DNA of 52,304 bases from Planctomycetota bacterium (GTDB lineage: Bacteria; Planctomycetota; Planctomycetia; Pirellulales; Pirellulaceae). The notes under the pieces are model-generated. The model searched no databases. It saw only the letters and a list, made by a program, of their open reading frames with translations, and was not told the DNA's origin. The stretch spans positions 1-52,304 of the forward strand of contig JAPLNI010000034.1 of the NCBI GenBank assembly GCA_026692865.1. The letters run 5' to 3'. The translations under genes and the position numbers were made by a program. The first letter of the stretch is position 1; each line of letters opens with the position of its first letter. Positions 9,757 through 18,591 of the stretch are shown here, in pieces.

Positions 9757-11064
9757 ATGACGTCAAGGATTTCATTTACTCTTTGCAATCTTGTGGCAAT
9801 TTCATGCTTCTTTTGTTTAGCATGCAAACAAATACCGCTAAAAAGTGGATTACTTGAGCGTCAGGTTGCATCCCCTCAAGTGACTTCCCACCAGTTGCGT
9901 GTACTGGTAAACGAATATGTCGTTTTATCTTCTCACCGTGTTGAATCACGGGCTGATAAGATTCTTGCTGACAACCCGGACGTAGCCATACGCAAGAGCG
10001 CGCTCCTTTGGAAAATCAATGGAATCGCATCAGCATTTCAAGCAGCCTCAAGGCAAGATCCATTCGGAGCGTATCTCGACCTCTGGGTTCTTAATCGACA
10101 AATGACACAGCTTTTCGAATCACCGACAGGTACTGAGTTGTTTGGAAAATGGCAGCCAGAAGCGGTCGCTGAGTGCCAGTTCCTTGAGGAGCGACTCCAG
10201 AGGATCAACGAAACCGTTAGCACCGACACTCAACACGCGGCTAACTTTGTGGAGAAATTTGCGACTGATTATCCCCTCCGAAGCTTGTACCTCGATCGTG
10301 AGCCTATGGCCTCGCGCTACATTGAAGAGATTCAGACTCCATCGAAAGAAGTCATTCAGGTTATTGCACAAATGGATAGCAATATTGAGGCCTTGAAAAA
10401 GCTCACTATTCTTTATGCCGAACATTTACCCAAACAGGCGCGTTGGCAATCTGAATTACTTCTTATTGACGCGACGCAAATGGATGTCGTTCAGCGACCG
10501 CTACAAGATCTCACTCTAGCGGCCAATGCTGCATCACGAATTGCGGATACATCGGAAACCGTACCACTTATTTTGCAAGATGAACTCCAGAAGGTAAGTG
10601 CTTTGATCACCCAAGAGCGACTGCAAGTAACAAGGGATGTCGATTTGATGCGCAGCGAAACGCTTTCGCAACTAAAGGGCGAGCGAGCGATCGTTCTTGC
10701 GGCATTCCAACACGAACGCGAGGCATCGTTCGCTGCTTTACGACAAGAAAGACTCGAAGCAACTCGCGACTTGAAAGAAGAGTTTTCTCGCGGCTTGGAT
10801 GCGACCGATAACATTACGCGAAGTCGAATGGCCGAGATGCTTCAGCAAGCCCCCAACATGATCGATCATTTTTTCTTGCGATCCTTGCAGGTCGGCATGT
10901 GTTTTTGTTTGATCTTATTGGTTGTAGTTATTCTTAACTACTTCCGGCTTGCACGCTTTTTCCGCACGCGTTCAAAATCGACAGACACAATAGTTGATTT
11001 GAAAAGACGCGATGAATCCCTTTCGTTAAGCCGCAGTTCGGCCATCCCCCGAAACGCGGCGTGA
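9757..11064 (+). CDS. Envelope coiled-coil protein with C-terminal membrane segment
   Basis: I do not recognise this 435-residue protein. The N-terminus is a hydrophobic signal with a possible but weak lipobox ending at Cys23 (CLAC). Residues about 45-280 are helical without a motif I can name. Residues about 285-365 are a heptad-rich coiled coil full of E, Q and R (LMRSETLSQLKGERAIVLAA, REASFAALRQERLEATRDLK). A membrane helix lies at about 378-397 (SLQVGMCFCLILLVVVILNY), followed by a basic tail of about 35 residues. The layout is a periplasmic helical rod anchored at one or both ends, which superficially resembles chemoreceptor sensor regions but has no signalling domain. It stands alone between repeat-rich regions. 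Confidence 0.75.
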   Translation: MTSRISFTLCNLVAISCFFCLACKQIPLKSGLLERQVASPQVTSHQLRVLVNEYVVLSSHRVESRADKILADNPDVAIRKSALLWKINGIASAFQAASRQDPFGAYLDLWVLNRQMTQLFESPTGTELFGKWQPEAVAECQFLEERLQRINETVSTDTQHAANFVEKFATDYPLRSLYLDREPMASRYIEEIQTPSKEVIQVIAQMDSNIEALKKLTILYAEHLPKQARWQSELLLIDATQMDVVQRPLQDLTLAANAASRIADTSETVPLILQDELQKVSALITQERLQVTRDVDLMRSETLSQLKGERAIVLAAFQHEREASFAALRQERLEATRDLKEEFSRGLDATDNITRSRMAEMLQQAPNMIDHFFLRSLQVGMCFCLILLVVVILNYFRLARFFRTRSKSTDTIVDLKRRDESLSLSRSSAIPRNAA

Positions 11065-11504
11065 CTTTCAAAAGCTCTCAACAATAATACTTGCGGGAAC
11101 ACACACAGTATAAGCGGTCGCTCTGCGCCTTTGCGTTTCATGACCTCCTCGAATCATTTTGATTTAAAACGCCGAGTCACGGAGAACGCAGAGGAATATT
11201 TATAGAGTTGAGGCGTAACTGGTCGCAGGGCCCCCTCCGAAATCCGTTAATCGCAATTTCGCTGACTATTGGTTTGTTTATCTCCTCGGTTGTTGTTCTC
11301 AACTATCCAACGAGTGATTCCGCGCGATCCGGTTTGTGCGTGTTGCCCGTGTTCTTACCGTGTGTTGCTTTTCTGACGCGACAGCCGTTGTTATTTCCTG
11401 TCGGAGAAAGCCAGGCATGAATTCTGCTTCGACTGAGCAAATGTCGCTTGCACCCTTTTATTTTCTTTCCTGCATCGTAGCCGCGATCACCCCGAGTCTC
11501 CGTT
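11065..11504. other. Gene-free stretch with a diverged dispersed repeat
   Basis: At 11110-11195 there is an imperfect inverted repeat (CTCTGCGCCTTTGCGT ... GTCACGGAGAACGCAGAG). At about 11230-11345 the sequence CGAAATCCGTTAATCGCAAT... GCGATCCGGTTTGT is shared, diverged, with 14867-14972. Short frames in this stretch have no supporting ribosome site, and no intact gene is seen. Confidence 0.5.
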
Positions 11505-11507
11505 GTT

Positions 11508-11815
11508 TTTACCTATTGGCTATCGACGATACCAGCCGTAGCTTCGCTTGCTCGTCCTTCTTGGTGGCGAACCTTTTGGCGTAACGCATCATGTAAACTT
11601 TCCCAAGAACCGTCGCGTTGCCACATGCGGTAGTATCCATACACGGTTGATTTAGGTGGAAAGTCTTTTGGCAACATCTCCCAAGAACAACCCGTTCAAG
11701 AGCGATAGAAGACCGCATCGATTATTCGTCGCAAGTCGACGAACCTATTTCTTCAACCCTCCTTTTGCGCTGGCAACAGAGGCTCGATAATCGTCCACTG
11801 TTTATCCTTCAAATC
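11508..11815 (-). pseudogene. IS5-family (DUF4096-type) transposase N-terminal relic
   Basis: On the minus strand, in more than one frame, the sequence reads DKQWTIIEPLLPAQKEG, then IIDAVFYRS-stop-TGCSWEMLPKDFPP, then KSTVYGYYRMWQRDGSWES and LHDALRQKVR..., ending near IVDSQ. This is the N-terminal half of an IS5-type transposase with the characteristic W-x-x-L-P-x-x-F-P-P and V-Y-x-Y-x-R-x-W-x-R-D-G-x-W motifs. At least one stop codon and a frameshift break it, and the catalytic half is gone. Confidence 0.82.
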
Positions 11816-12148
11816 GCTCACGTATGCAGACTTTTAAGACGTCATTTTCCAATCCTTGGGAGTTATAATTATGCGGTCAATAGGTTGCCTCGAAAAGAAA
11901 TAGGCAACTCACCGCAACCCCAGTTCGTAGGCGTAAACCCGACAAGCGATTGCCCCATTTGCCCCACACTACAACCCAACTCTCCCAAACAGAGTCAAAT
12001 TTCCAGATGGCCTCTTAGGCTCCCTAATGGGCAAGTCTAGAGGTTCTACGGATGATGGCGAATCACGTTACCAGCGCTCGAAGAGATGGTAAGGGTAAAT
12101 TCTGCAAGGCTTTTCCATTATTTAGACCAAGGATTACAACAGCGGTTG
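11816..12148. other. Gene-free stretch downstream of rfbA
   Basis: About 330 bases lie between the IS5 relic and the end of rfbA. The frames are short and without features. Proline-rich strings such as GCCCCATTTGCCCCACACT occur at about 11950-11970. No terminator hairpin was identified. Confidence 0.4.
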
Positions 12149-13024
12149 TCACGCTACCAACCCTTTCAGGTAATGCCCATAACTGGATTTGCCCAACCTA
12201 CTAATCCGAGCCTCCAATTGAGCCTGATCAATCCAACCACTTCGCCACGCGATTTCTTCAGGACATGCGATCTTGAGCCCTTGTCGATTTTGTATGACCT
12301 CGACAAACTGAGAGGCCTGCAAAAGCGAATCGTGCGTGCCGGTGTCCAGCCAGGCAATACCGCGCCCAAGTAATTCAACACGGAGGGTCCCCTTTGCAAG
12401 ATATAGACGATTCAAATCGGTAATTTCTAGTTCGCCACGATCGGATGGTTTCAAGCTTCTTGCCAGAGTTGTGACTTCTGAGTCATAATAATAGAGACCA
12501 GGGACCGCGAAATTTGACTTGGGTTGCTTGGGTTTCTCTTCAAGGGAAATCACTCGCCTATCAGAGGTAAACTCGACCACCCCGTATTCACACGGCTCGG
12601 ACACGTGATATCCAAAGATGGTTGCCCCACTTACTTGCGTTGAAGCAGATGTAAGAAATTTTACAAAGTCGTGACCGTAAAACAAATTATCGCCAAGCAC
12701 CAAAGCGGCAGGTTCATGGAGCAGAAAGCCAACGTCTTCGGCAATCGTAAATGCCTGAGCCAAACCGTCTGGGCTTGGTTGCTCGGCATAAGACAATTGA
12801 AGTCCAAACTGAGAACCATCGCCAAGCAATCGCTCGAATAGCGGTAAATCCAAGGGTGTAGAAATAATTAAAATCTCACGAATTCCCGATAGCATCAGGA
12901 CGGAGAGCGGATAGTAAATCATCGGTTTATCGTAAACCGGCATCAACTGTTTTGAAACTGCGAGCGTTAGAGGGTAAAGTCGCGTCCCGGTTCCGCCAGC
13001 CAGGATAATCCCTTTTCTGTTCAT
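12149..13024 (-). CDS. rfbA: Glucose-1-phosphate thymidylyltransferase
   Basis: This enzyme makes dTDP-glucose from dTTP and glucose 1-phosphate, the first step of the dTDP-rhamnose/deoxysugar pathway for surface polysaccharides. At 291 residues it matches the family length. The nucleotide-binding start [16 protein letters not shown] (residues 4-19) and [17 protein letters not shown] follow, with the catalytic and metal region [48 protein letters not shown] and [19 protein letters not shown]. The start was chosen at MNRKG because its ATG overlaps the stop of rfbB (ATGA), indicating translational coupling; a longer reading would run into rfbB. No rfbC or rfbD follows in the window. Confidence 0.96.
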   Translation of the reverse strand: MNRKGIILAGGTGTRLYPLTLAVSKQLMPVYDKPMIYYPLSVLMLSGIREILIISTPLDLPLFERLLGDGSQFGLQLSYAEQPSPDGLAQAFTIAEDVGFLLHEPAALVLGDNLFYGHDFVKFLTSASTQVSGATIFGYHVSEPCEYGVVEFTSDRRVISLEEKPKQPKSNFAVPGLYYYDSEVTTLARSLKPSDRGELEITDLNRLYLAKGTLRVELLGRGIAWLDTGTHDSLLQASQFVEVIQNRQGLKIACPEEIAWRSGWIDQAQLEARISRLGKSSYGHYLKGLVA

Positions 13025-14076
13025 ACTTTGCTCCCAAGTCGGCCAAGTTGATAAGATCCGTCCAGTACGCGCGACCACCATGTCTCATTTTTCAAATACC
13101 AGGCGACTGTTTTTTGAAACCCGGATGTAAGATCTTGCTTTGGCGCCCATCCCAGCTCTTTCCGAATCTTTGAAGCATCTATTGCATAACGTTGATCATG
13201 TCCAGGTCGATCGGCCACGAAGGCAATTTGATCTTGATACGAACGGCCGTCTTGGCGAGGTAACATGGAATCGAGGATCGTGCATAACAACCGAACAAGA
13301 TCAATGTTTCTTCGTTCATTGCTGCCACCTATGTTGTAGGTTTCCCCAACGCGACCTTTTGTAACCACTGTAATTAACGCTTCCGCGTGGTCGACTACAT
13401 ACAACCAATCGCGGATGTTCTCACCGTTGCCGTAAACTGGGATGGAGTCTCCACGTAAGGCACGTAATAACACAACTGGAATCAATTTTTCCGGGAACTG
13501 ATATGGACCATAGTTGTTTGAGCAATTCGTAACGAGAACAGGCAACTTATAGGTATCCAACCAAGCACGAGCCAAGTGATCGGAAGACGCTTTGCTAGCA
13601 GAGTATGGGGAGTGGGGATCGTAAGGTGTAGCCTCTGTAAACAATCCAGTCTCGCCAAGCGATCCGTAGACTTCGTCAGTTGAGACATGTAGGAAGCGGA
13701 ATCGGTCTTTTTTAATCCCAGTCAACGATGAATAATATCTTCGCGAGGCTTCAAGCAGCGAATACGTGCCGATAATATTAGTCTGAATAAAGGCAGCTGG
13801 GCCATCGATCGATCGATCGACGTGACTCTCCGCAGCCAAATGCATCACGTAGTCCGGTTCGTAGTCAGTAAAAGCCTTATGCATAGCAAAAGCATCAACG
13901 ATGTCGGCTTTGAGAAACTGATATCTTTCCGAAATCGCGATATCTTTCAGCGACTCGGCATTCCCCGCGTAGGTTAATGAGTCAACGTTAAGCACTTCGT
14001 ACTTAGTACACTCAACCAGCAATCTGATGAGGTTGCTGCCGATAAAACCACAACCACCGGTGACTAGAATCTTCAT
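13021..14076 (-). CDS. rfbB: dTDP-glucose 4,6-dehydratase
   Basis: This is an NAD-dependent short-chain dehydrogenase that converts dTDP-glucose to dTDP-4-keto-6-deoxyglucose. The Rossmann motif GGCGFIGSN lies at the N-terminus. Next come [32 protein letters not shown] (active-site Thr/Asp/Glu), the catalytic [11 protein letters not shown] (Y-x-x-x-K), [14 protein letters not shown] and [13 protein letters not shown]. The start MKILVTGG at 14076 gives 351 residues and matches the family; ATG at 14094 would add six residues. It is first in an operon with rfbA, sharing ATGA. The product could feed rhamnose or another 6-deoxyhexose, since the later genes are not nearby. Confidence 0.96.
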   Translation of the reverse strand: MKILVTGGCGFIGSNLIRLLVECTKYEVLNVDSLTYAGNAESLKDIAISERYQFLKADIVDAFAMHKAFTDYEPDYVMHLAAESHVDRSIDGPAAFIQTNIIGTYSLLEASRRYYSSLTGIKKDRFRFLHVSTDEVYGSLGETGLFTEATPYDPHSPYSASKASSDHLARAWLDTYKLPVLVTNCSNNYGPYQFPEKLIPVVLLRALRGDSIPVYGNGENIRDWLYVVDHAEALITVVTKGRVGETYNIGGSNERRNIDLVRLLCTILDSMLPRQDGRSYQDQIAFVADRPGHDQRYAIDASKIRKELGWAPKQDLTSGFQKTVAWYLKNETWWSRVLDGSYQLGRLGSKV

Positions 14077-14349
14077 AGGAATAGTTGTATCCATCTGCAA
14101 TATAAAGGCTTTACAATTGTCGAGAAGCAGTGCTAAGTGTTTTACCAGCGTCGAAGTTCATCGCGAACTGCATAGCTTTCTGATATCAACTGATACCGAC
14201 CTTCTCCAGTTTTTAGCTGGAAACGATACTATTACTATGGGTAGTCCTCGACGCCTTAATTATAGAATCGGACTCGGATTTAAAGAACTGGTGAGAACAC
14301 ATGGGGATACTTGCCCTACAATTCTGCCGTGTCGGTGATTCCGATAATA

Positions 14350-14745
14350 ATGGCGATCGATTGCTTGGCTAGAGGCTTGAGTCTTGCCAACCACACAGCA
14401 GCGAACCGAATCGGTGCGTTAAAGAAGCAGAGCTATAAAGAGTCGGTCGATTTTCGCTTTTCGAGGTGCTGCTTAAGCTCCGCCAAGCTTGCCAAGCCGT
14501 TCATGTAGAGACAGATCATTTCGAAGCTCCACTGGGTTAGTGTTCGACCGATGTACAACAAGATCAACATGCAAGCAATGCTCACGCTTTATACTGAGAG
14601 CTCGACACCTTCCTGCTCAGTGTTTAAGAGATGGCGATATCCTAAGAGATGCTTAAATGTTTTGAAGAACAGTTCAATGAGCTATCTGAGTTGATAACTG
14701 CATGTTGGAGTTCCATCGCCAACCGTGACACAGGTCAAACTGATA
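14350..14745 (-). pseudogene. IS4-family transposase relic, copy C
   Basis: The minus strand at 14450-14690 reads LIELFFKTFKHLLGYRHLLN, then TEQEGVELSV-stop-SVSIACMLILLYIGR and TFEMI-like SFEMICLYMNGLASLAELKQ before a stop. This is the C-terminal part of the same IS4-type transposase seen in copies A and B, including the catalytic Glu region, with several stops. At about 14690-14735 it jumps directly to the GCATGTTGGAGTTCCATCGCC segment that lies far upstream in the gene in copy B, so most of the middle is deleted. About 350 bases align to 1141-1500 of copy A. The rest of 14101-15035 is gene-free. Confidence 0.84.
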
Positions 14746-14862
14746 GCAGGCAGAAATGATTCTTTGCCACCATCGCAGACGGCGTAAAAATTGCAGCGAT
14801 TTTCCAGAAGTTCATGAAGGCTTTTTAGGCAACTAAATTACGACTATCGTGCCGAACAGTAT

Positions 14863-14990
14863 TGGGACACCTGCGAAATCCGATAATGGCAACTTCGATA
14901 TCTGGGTGTAGCCGTCTCCTCGATTGCAATTACCAGATATTTAGCAATTAAATCCGAGCGATCCGGTTTGTTTCATCCCCGTTTGCTTCA
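14863..14990. repeat. Diverged copy of the 11230-11345 segment
   Basis: CGAAATCCGATAATGGCAACTTCG, later CTCCTCGATTGCAAT and GCGATCCGGTTTGTTTC, follow the same order as at 11230-11345. Both copies are non-coding now and lie near transposase relics. The origin is unknown; they may be remains of one duplicated gene or repeat. Confidence 0.45.
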
Positions 14991-15035
14991 TCAGACAGTT
15001 CTATATCTTGCATTCTTCTGCTGTAACTGTTTCGC

Positions 15036-15998
15036 TTATTTCTGTATCGGCCCGGTTAGCTTAACGCCATCGGTATCGAGAATTTGAAAGTTATGAATGC
15101 CTACTTTTTGCCCGTCGGCGAACGTCCAGACAACTTGCTTTTCCCGGTTGACTTCGATTAGTTTCGGCGCCTGTGGATCTTTTCTCCCCGCGGCGTAAGA
15201 AGTTATCACGACATTACCATTTGGTAGAACTTGTCCTCCACATGGATCCTGCAACCATGGTCCAGGTAGATCCTTATTAGTTAACTCCCAATCGACTTTA
15301 CCTTGCTTATCAAAATCGAATACTCGGTTTCCGTTTGTGCAACAGACTAGCGTCCTGCCATCCCCATGGCGGATCGCTGTAAAGGGCCAAGAATGAATCG
15401 AATGCTGTTTGTCTTCGGGGACCGTTGTATCCAGCTTGCCTAAAACATTTCCATTTTGGTTGTATGTAAACACTCCGAAATCGAGCAGGTGCGGGACTAG
15501 ATAAGTTCCATCCGGAAGCTTTCTTGCCATGCGAGTCTGCATGTGATGATTGCTATTCTGACATTGAAGCGGAAATTCTGCAGTAACCTTTCCTTCGTAA
15601 TCCAACTCTAAAAGTCTTGGCTTCGGCCCGGCCTCGGTAATAACAACCGTGTTGACGTTAGTCGGTTGTGCACTGTTAACTTCCGATTGAGTCCCATTCC
15701 AAACCACGGACTCTTTCCCTTCGGCGGTAACTTTTATGACGGCTCCCCCAGGATGCTGCTTCGATCGACTGAGCGTAAGAAGCAAACTTCCGTCGGCAAG
15801 AACATAGCCGTCTCGAGTTGCATGAGGGTAGGTCCAAATCTTCTTTCCGCCCCCATCGACAATATAAGTTTTCTCGCCGCAAGCTAGAAAACTATGGCTG
15901 GTCTCATTCGCATCCACGAAAACATTTCCAGCCAACCAACAGCAAGCTAGTAAAATGTCCTTCAATGATTTTTGTAATCTTTTTTTGTTTGTCTTCAT
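15036..15998 (-). CDS. Exported beta-propeller protein
   Basis: This 320-residue protein has a basic N-terminus followed by a hydrophobic segment (LLACCWLAGNVFVDA, about residues 16-30), consistent with export. The body is built of repeats typical of NHL/PQQ-like or arylsulfotransferase-like propellers: GGGKKIWTYPHATRDGYVLA, DGSLLLTLSRS, LPDGTYLVPHLL, VLPNGNVVITSYAAG, EVNREKQVVWTFAD. It is last in a minus-strand run, 52 bases after the aldo/keto reductase, so it is probably cotranscribed with the reductase, DUF1501 and PSCyt1 genes. A role in periplasmic carbohydrate handling is an inference from that context only. Confidence 0.8.
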   Translation of the reverse strand: MKTNKKRLQKSLKDILLACCWLAGNVFVDANETSHSFLACGEKTYIVDGGGKKIWTYPHATRDGYVLADGSLLLTLSRSKQHPGGAVIKVTAEGKESVVWNGTQSEVNSAQPTNVNTVVITEAGPKPRLLELDYEGKVTAEFPLQCQNSNHHMQTRMARKLPDGTYLVPHLLDFGVFTYNQNGNVLGKLDTTVPEDKQHSIHSWPFTAIRHGDGRTLVCCTNGNRVFDFDKQGKVDWELTNKDLPGPWLQDPCGGQVLPNGNVVITSYAAGRKDPQAPKLIEVNREKQVVWTFADGQKVGIHNFQILDTDGVKLTGPIQK

Positions 15999-16050
15999 GG
16001 ATACATTCGCTTATATGAGTACTTGGGATTTAAAAATTCAATCCGGTTTT

Positions 16051-17073
16051 TTACTTCTGCAATTTTCCAACTTGAACTGCGGACCCCATGTTGGCAATGC
16101 CCGGACCAAAGTACGACTTCCCAAGCGGAAGAATCATTGGCTCCTCATAAGGCCTATTTGGTACCATCTTCGCAATCGCATTCAAACGTTCAAGAATGTC
16201 GGTGCTTAACGGCCCTTTCATAACAGCTCGAACGCTTTCTTCTAGCTGCTCTGTTGTCTTACATCCGATTGGGATGGTTGACACGTCGGGATTGGAGACC
16301 GCAAATCTTAGGCTCATCTCCACCGGCGTCAGACCAGACTGGTCGAGTAGCTCGTAGTAAGCCAATAGTTGTTGCTGCCTTTCGGTCGCAAGCCACACGG
16401 GTTTGCGTCGGACTTCAGCATCCGCGCGTCGAGCAAGAAATCCCTGCCCCATCACAGACCCAAGCACCACGCCCATATCTTGCTCAATCGCAGAAGGAAT
16501 CAACTCGCCGCTGGCCTCGCGAAAAAGAGTGTTGTAATTGAATGCAGTTAGAACGACGTCAAACAGATTGCTTCGAACAAGCGATGTCATTTCGGTAACA
16601 GTCGTACCAGCAAGTCCCGTGAATCGAATCTTTCCTGCTTGCTTTAGCTCGTCCATCAAAGCCAGTACTGGACCGTCCAGCGGATCATAGCTTGTCCACC
16701 ACGCATATTGTTGCGGTCGGTCTGGCTCGTGAATCATCAAGATATCAATCGAATCACGACGCAAGAGCCGCAAGCTTTCCTCTAACGATGATCGAAGCGC
16801 ATCGATGCTCTGCGGCTCAAATGGCTGTGGGCGGCCGCCGAGTTTCGTTGTCACTATGAGCGGACCATTCACATCTCGAATGGCCCCACCTATTGTGCGT
16901 TCACTATCCGCGTAAGCAGGCGCGGTGTCGATCGAATTGATACCGAGCTCCATCGCTCGTCTCATAATTCGAGCGGTTTCGGATTCGCCACCAGCCAACG
17001 AAGATGTATACAAACCACCGATAGAAAGAACGCTTGTGAATAGTTCTGTGCGACCGAGTCTTCGATTTTCCAT
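16051..17073 (-). CDS. Aldo/keto reductase
   Basis: This NADP(H)-dependent oxidoreductase of the AKR family (340 residues) is similar in layout to L-fucose / D-threo-aldose dehydrogenases. The start at 17073 gives MENRRLGRTELFTSVLSIGG. The catalytic tetrad can be placed: Asp and Tyr in INSIDTAPAYADSERTIG, Lys in VTTKLGG, His in ILMIHEPDRPQ. The C-terminal cofactor region is SNPDVSTIPIGCKTTEQLEE. It sits 46 bases after the DUF1501 gene and 52 bases before the propeller gene, all on the minus strand. Together with them it may act on sugars released outside the cytoplasm; the substrate cannot be read from sequence. Confidence 0.92.
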   Translation of the reverse strand: MENRRLGRTELFTSVLSIGGLYTSSLAGGESETARIMRRAMELGINSIDTAPAYADSERTIGGAIRDVNGPLIVTTKLGGRPQPFEPQSIDALRSSLEESLRLLRRDSIDILMIHEPDRPQQYAWWTSYDPLDGPVLALMDELKQAGKIRFTGLAGTTVTEMTSLVRSNLFDVVLTAFNYNTLFREASGELIPSAIEQDMGVVLGSVMGQGFLARRADAEVRRKPVWLATERQQQLLAYYELLDQSGLTPVEMSLRFAVSNPDVSTIPIGCKTTEQLEESVRAVMKGPLSTDILERLNAIAKMVPNRPYEEPMILPLGKSYFGPGIANMGSAVQVGKLQK

Positions 17074-17118
17074 GCAAATCAAATCAGCGAGAATAATTGT
17101 GGGAGAGAAGGTATTTCG

Positions 17119-18591
17119 TTAACCGAGAATGCCATGAATGACATGCCCTTTTACGTCGGTCAATCGCATATCGCGACCGCCGAATCGGAACGTTGAACGT
17201 GTGTGATCGACTCCCATGAGGTGCAATATGGTGGCGTGTAGATCGTGAATCTCAGTACGATTTTCAATTGCTTTATAGCCCCATTCGTCAGTAGCTCCGT
17301 AGATCGTTCCTGGTTTAACGCCACCACCAGCCATCCATACCGTAAAACCAAATTGGTTGTGGTCTCGACCGTTTTTTCCTTGTGCAAATGGCGTCCTTCC
17401 AAACTCACCAGCCCACACCACTAGTGTCTGATCCAACAAGCCACGTTGACGTAGGTCCTTTAGCAAGCCAGCGATCGGTTGGTCCACCGCTTTCGCATTG
17501 TTCTCGTGTCCCTTTTTCAAATCTCCATGTTGATCCCAGCGATCGCTTCCAACATTGGGACAAGTCAATTCAACAAACCGAACACCCTTCTCAATCATGC
17601 GTCTCGCGATCAGGCACTGAGCACCGTAGATTCGCGTTGGTTCGTATTTCGAATCGATACCGTACATACTTTGTATGTGTGCTGGTTCGTCTATAATCGA
17701 CATGACTTCTGGAACTGCCATCTGCATTGCGTAAGCGAGTTCGTAGTTGTGAATAGCGGACTCTATGCTGTCGTGCTTGCCGAACTGGTCGATCGCAAAT
17801 TGATCTAACTTGCCGATCAAGTCCAGCTTCTCTCTTTGCTGAAGCGAACTAGATTCTGTCCGCGAGATATTTGCTACTCCACTTCCTGTTGGTTTAAAAA
17901 CCGAACCTTGAAAGCTTGCAGGAAGGAATCCACTTCCAAAGCAATCGAGCCCACCTGGTGGTATCAATCCACCATTAATGACTACGAATCCAGGTAAGTT
18001 TTGACATTCACTTCCCAAACCATAATTCACCCACGCCCCCATACTAGGCCTACCTTGCAATCCACTTCCGGTGTGGAGAAAGTAGTTCGCAAAAGTATGC
18101 TCAGGAAACTCGGACACCATCGAACGGATAATTGCAAGTTCATCGACGCAGGTTGCAACGTGAGGAAACAATTCGCTTACTGCAATTCCTGATTCACCAT
18201 GTTGCTGGAACTTCCATGGACTAGCCAGCACGTTTCCATTGTTGTTGAACTGGGTAGGCTCTACATCGAAAAGCTTGCCCGGATCTTGGCCATCGTATTT
18301 ATCAAGTAGCGGCTTGGGGTCAAACGTATCTACCTGTGAGGGGCCACCATCCATGTACAGAAAAATGACATTCTTTGCCTTCACCGCATGATGCGGACCA
18401 TGACCAGCGACTCCGAGCTCCAAGGGAGAACTCGCACGAATTTTCGAAGCATCATCACTAAAGGCGGGATCGAACCTGAGTGCAGCAAGTGCGACCGCGC
18501 CGAACCCACTCCCACATCTGCGTAGCATTTCACGACGCGATGTTGGTTGCGATTGATAACGTTGGCAAGGATAGACTGAGGGGATTTTCAT
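17119..18591 (-). CDS. DUF1501 protein, sulfatase/alkaline-phosphatase-like fold, Tat-type signal
   Basis: This 490-residue member of DUF1501 is abundant in planctomycetes and nearly always paired with a PSCyt1/DUF1553 gene. The N-terminus TSRREMLRRCGSGFGAVALA has a twin-Arg motif (RREMLRR), so export in folded form is likely. Family hallmarks are FLYMDGGPSQVDTFDPKPLLD (residues about 74-95), FANYFLHTGSGLQGRPSMGAW, the GDRWDQHGD-like segment SDRWDQHGDLK, VVWAGEFGRTPFAQGKNGRDH and FTVWMAGGGVKPGTIYGATDE. Its ATG overlaps the stop of the PSCyt1 gene (ATGA), showing translational coupling. The biochemical function of the family is not established. Confidence 0.95.
   Translation of the reverse strand: MKIPSVYPCQRYQSQPTSRREMLRRCGSGFGAVALAALRFDPAFSDDASKIRASSPLELGVAGHGPHHAVKAKNVIFLYMDGGPSQVDTFDPKPLLDKYDGQDPGKLFDVEPTQFNNNGNVLASPWKFQQHGESGIAVSELFPHVATCVDELAIIRSMVSEFPEHTFANYFLHTGSGLQGRPSMGAWVNYGLGSECQNLPGFVVINGGLIPPGGLDCFGSGFLPASFQGSVFKPTGSGVANISRTESSSLQQREKLDLIGKLDQFAIDQFGKHDSIESAIHNYELAYAMQMAVPEVMSIIDEPAHIQSMYGIDSKYEPTRIYGAQCLIARRMIEKGVRFVELTCPNVGSDRWDQHGDLKKGHENNAKAVDQPIAGLLKDLRQRGLLDQTLVVWAGEFGRTPFAQGKNGRDHNQFGFTVWMAGGGVKPGTIYGATDEWGYKAIENRTEIHDLHATILHLMGVDHTRSTFRFGGRDMRLTDVKGHVIHGILG

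Noticed and set aside
11208-11420. Short membrane-protein-like frame (ISLTIGLFISSVVVLNY)
   Set aside because: The hydrophobic run is short, there is no ribosome site, and the related segment at 14863-14990 does not keep the frame.
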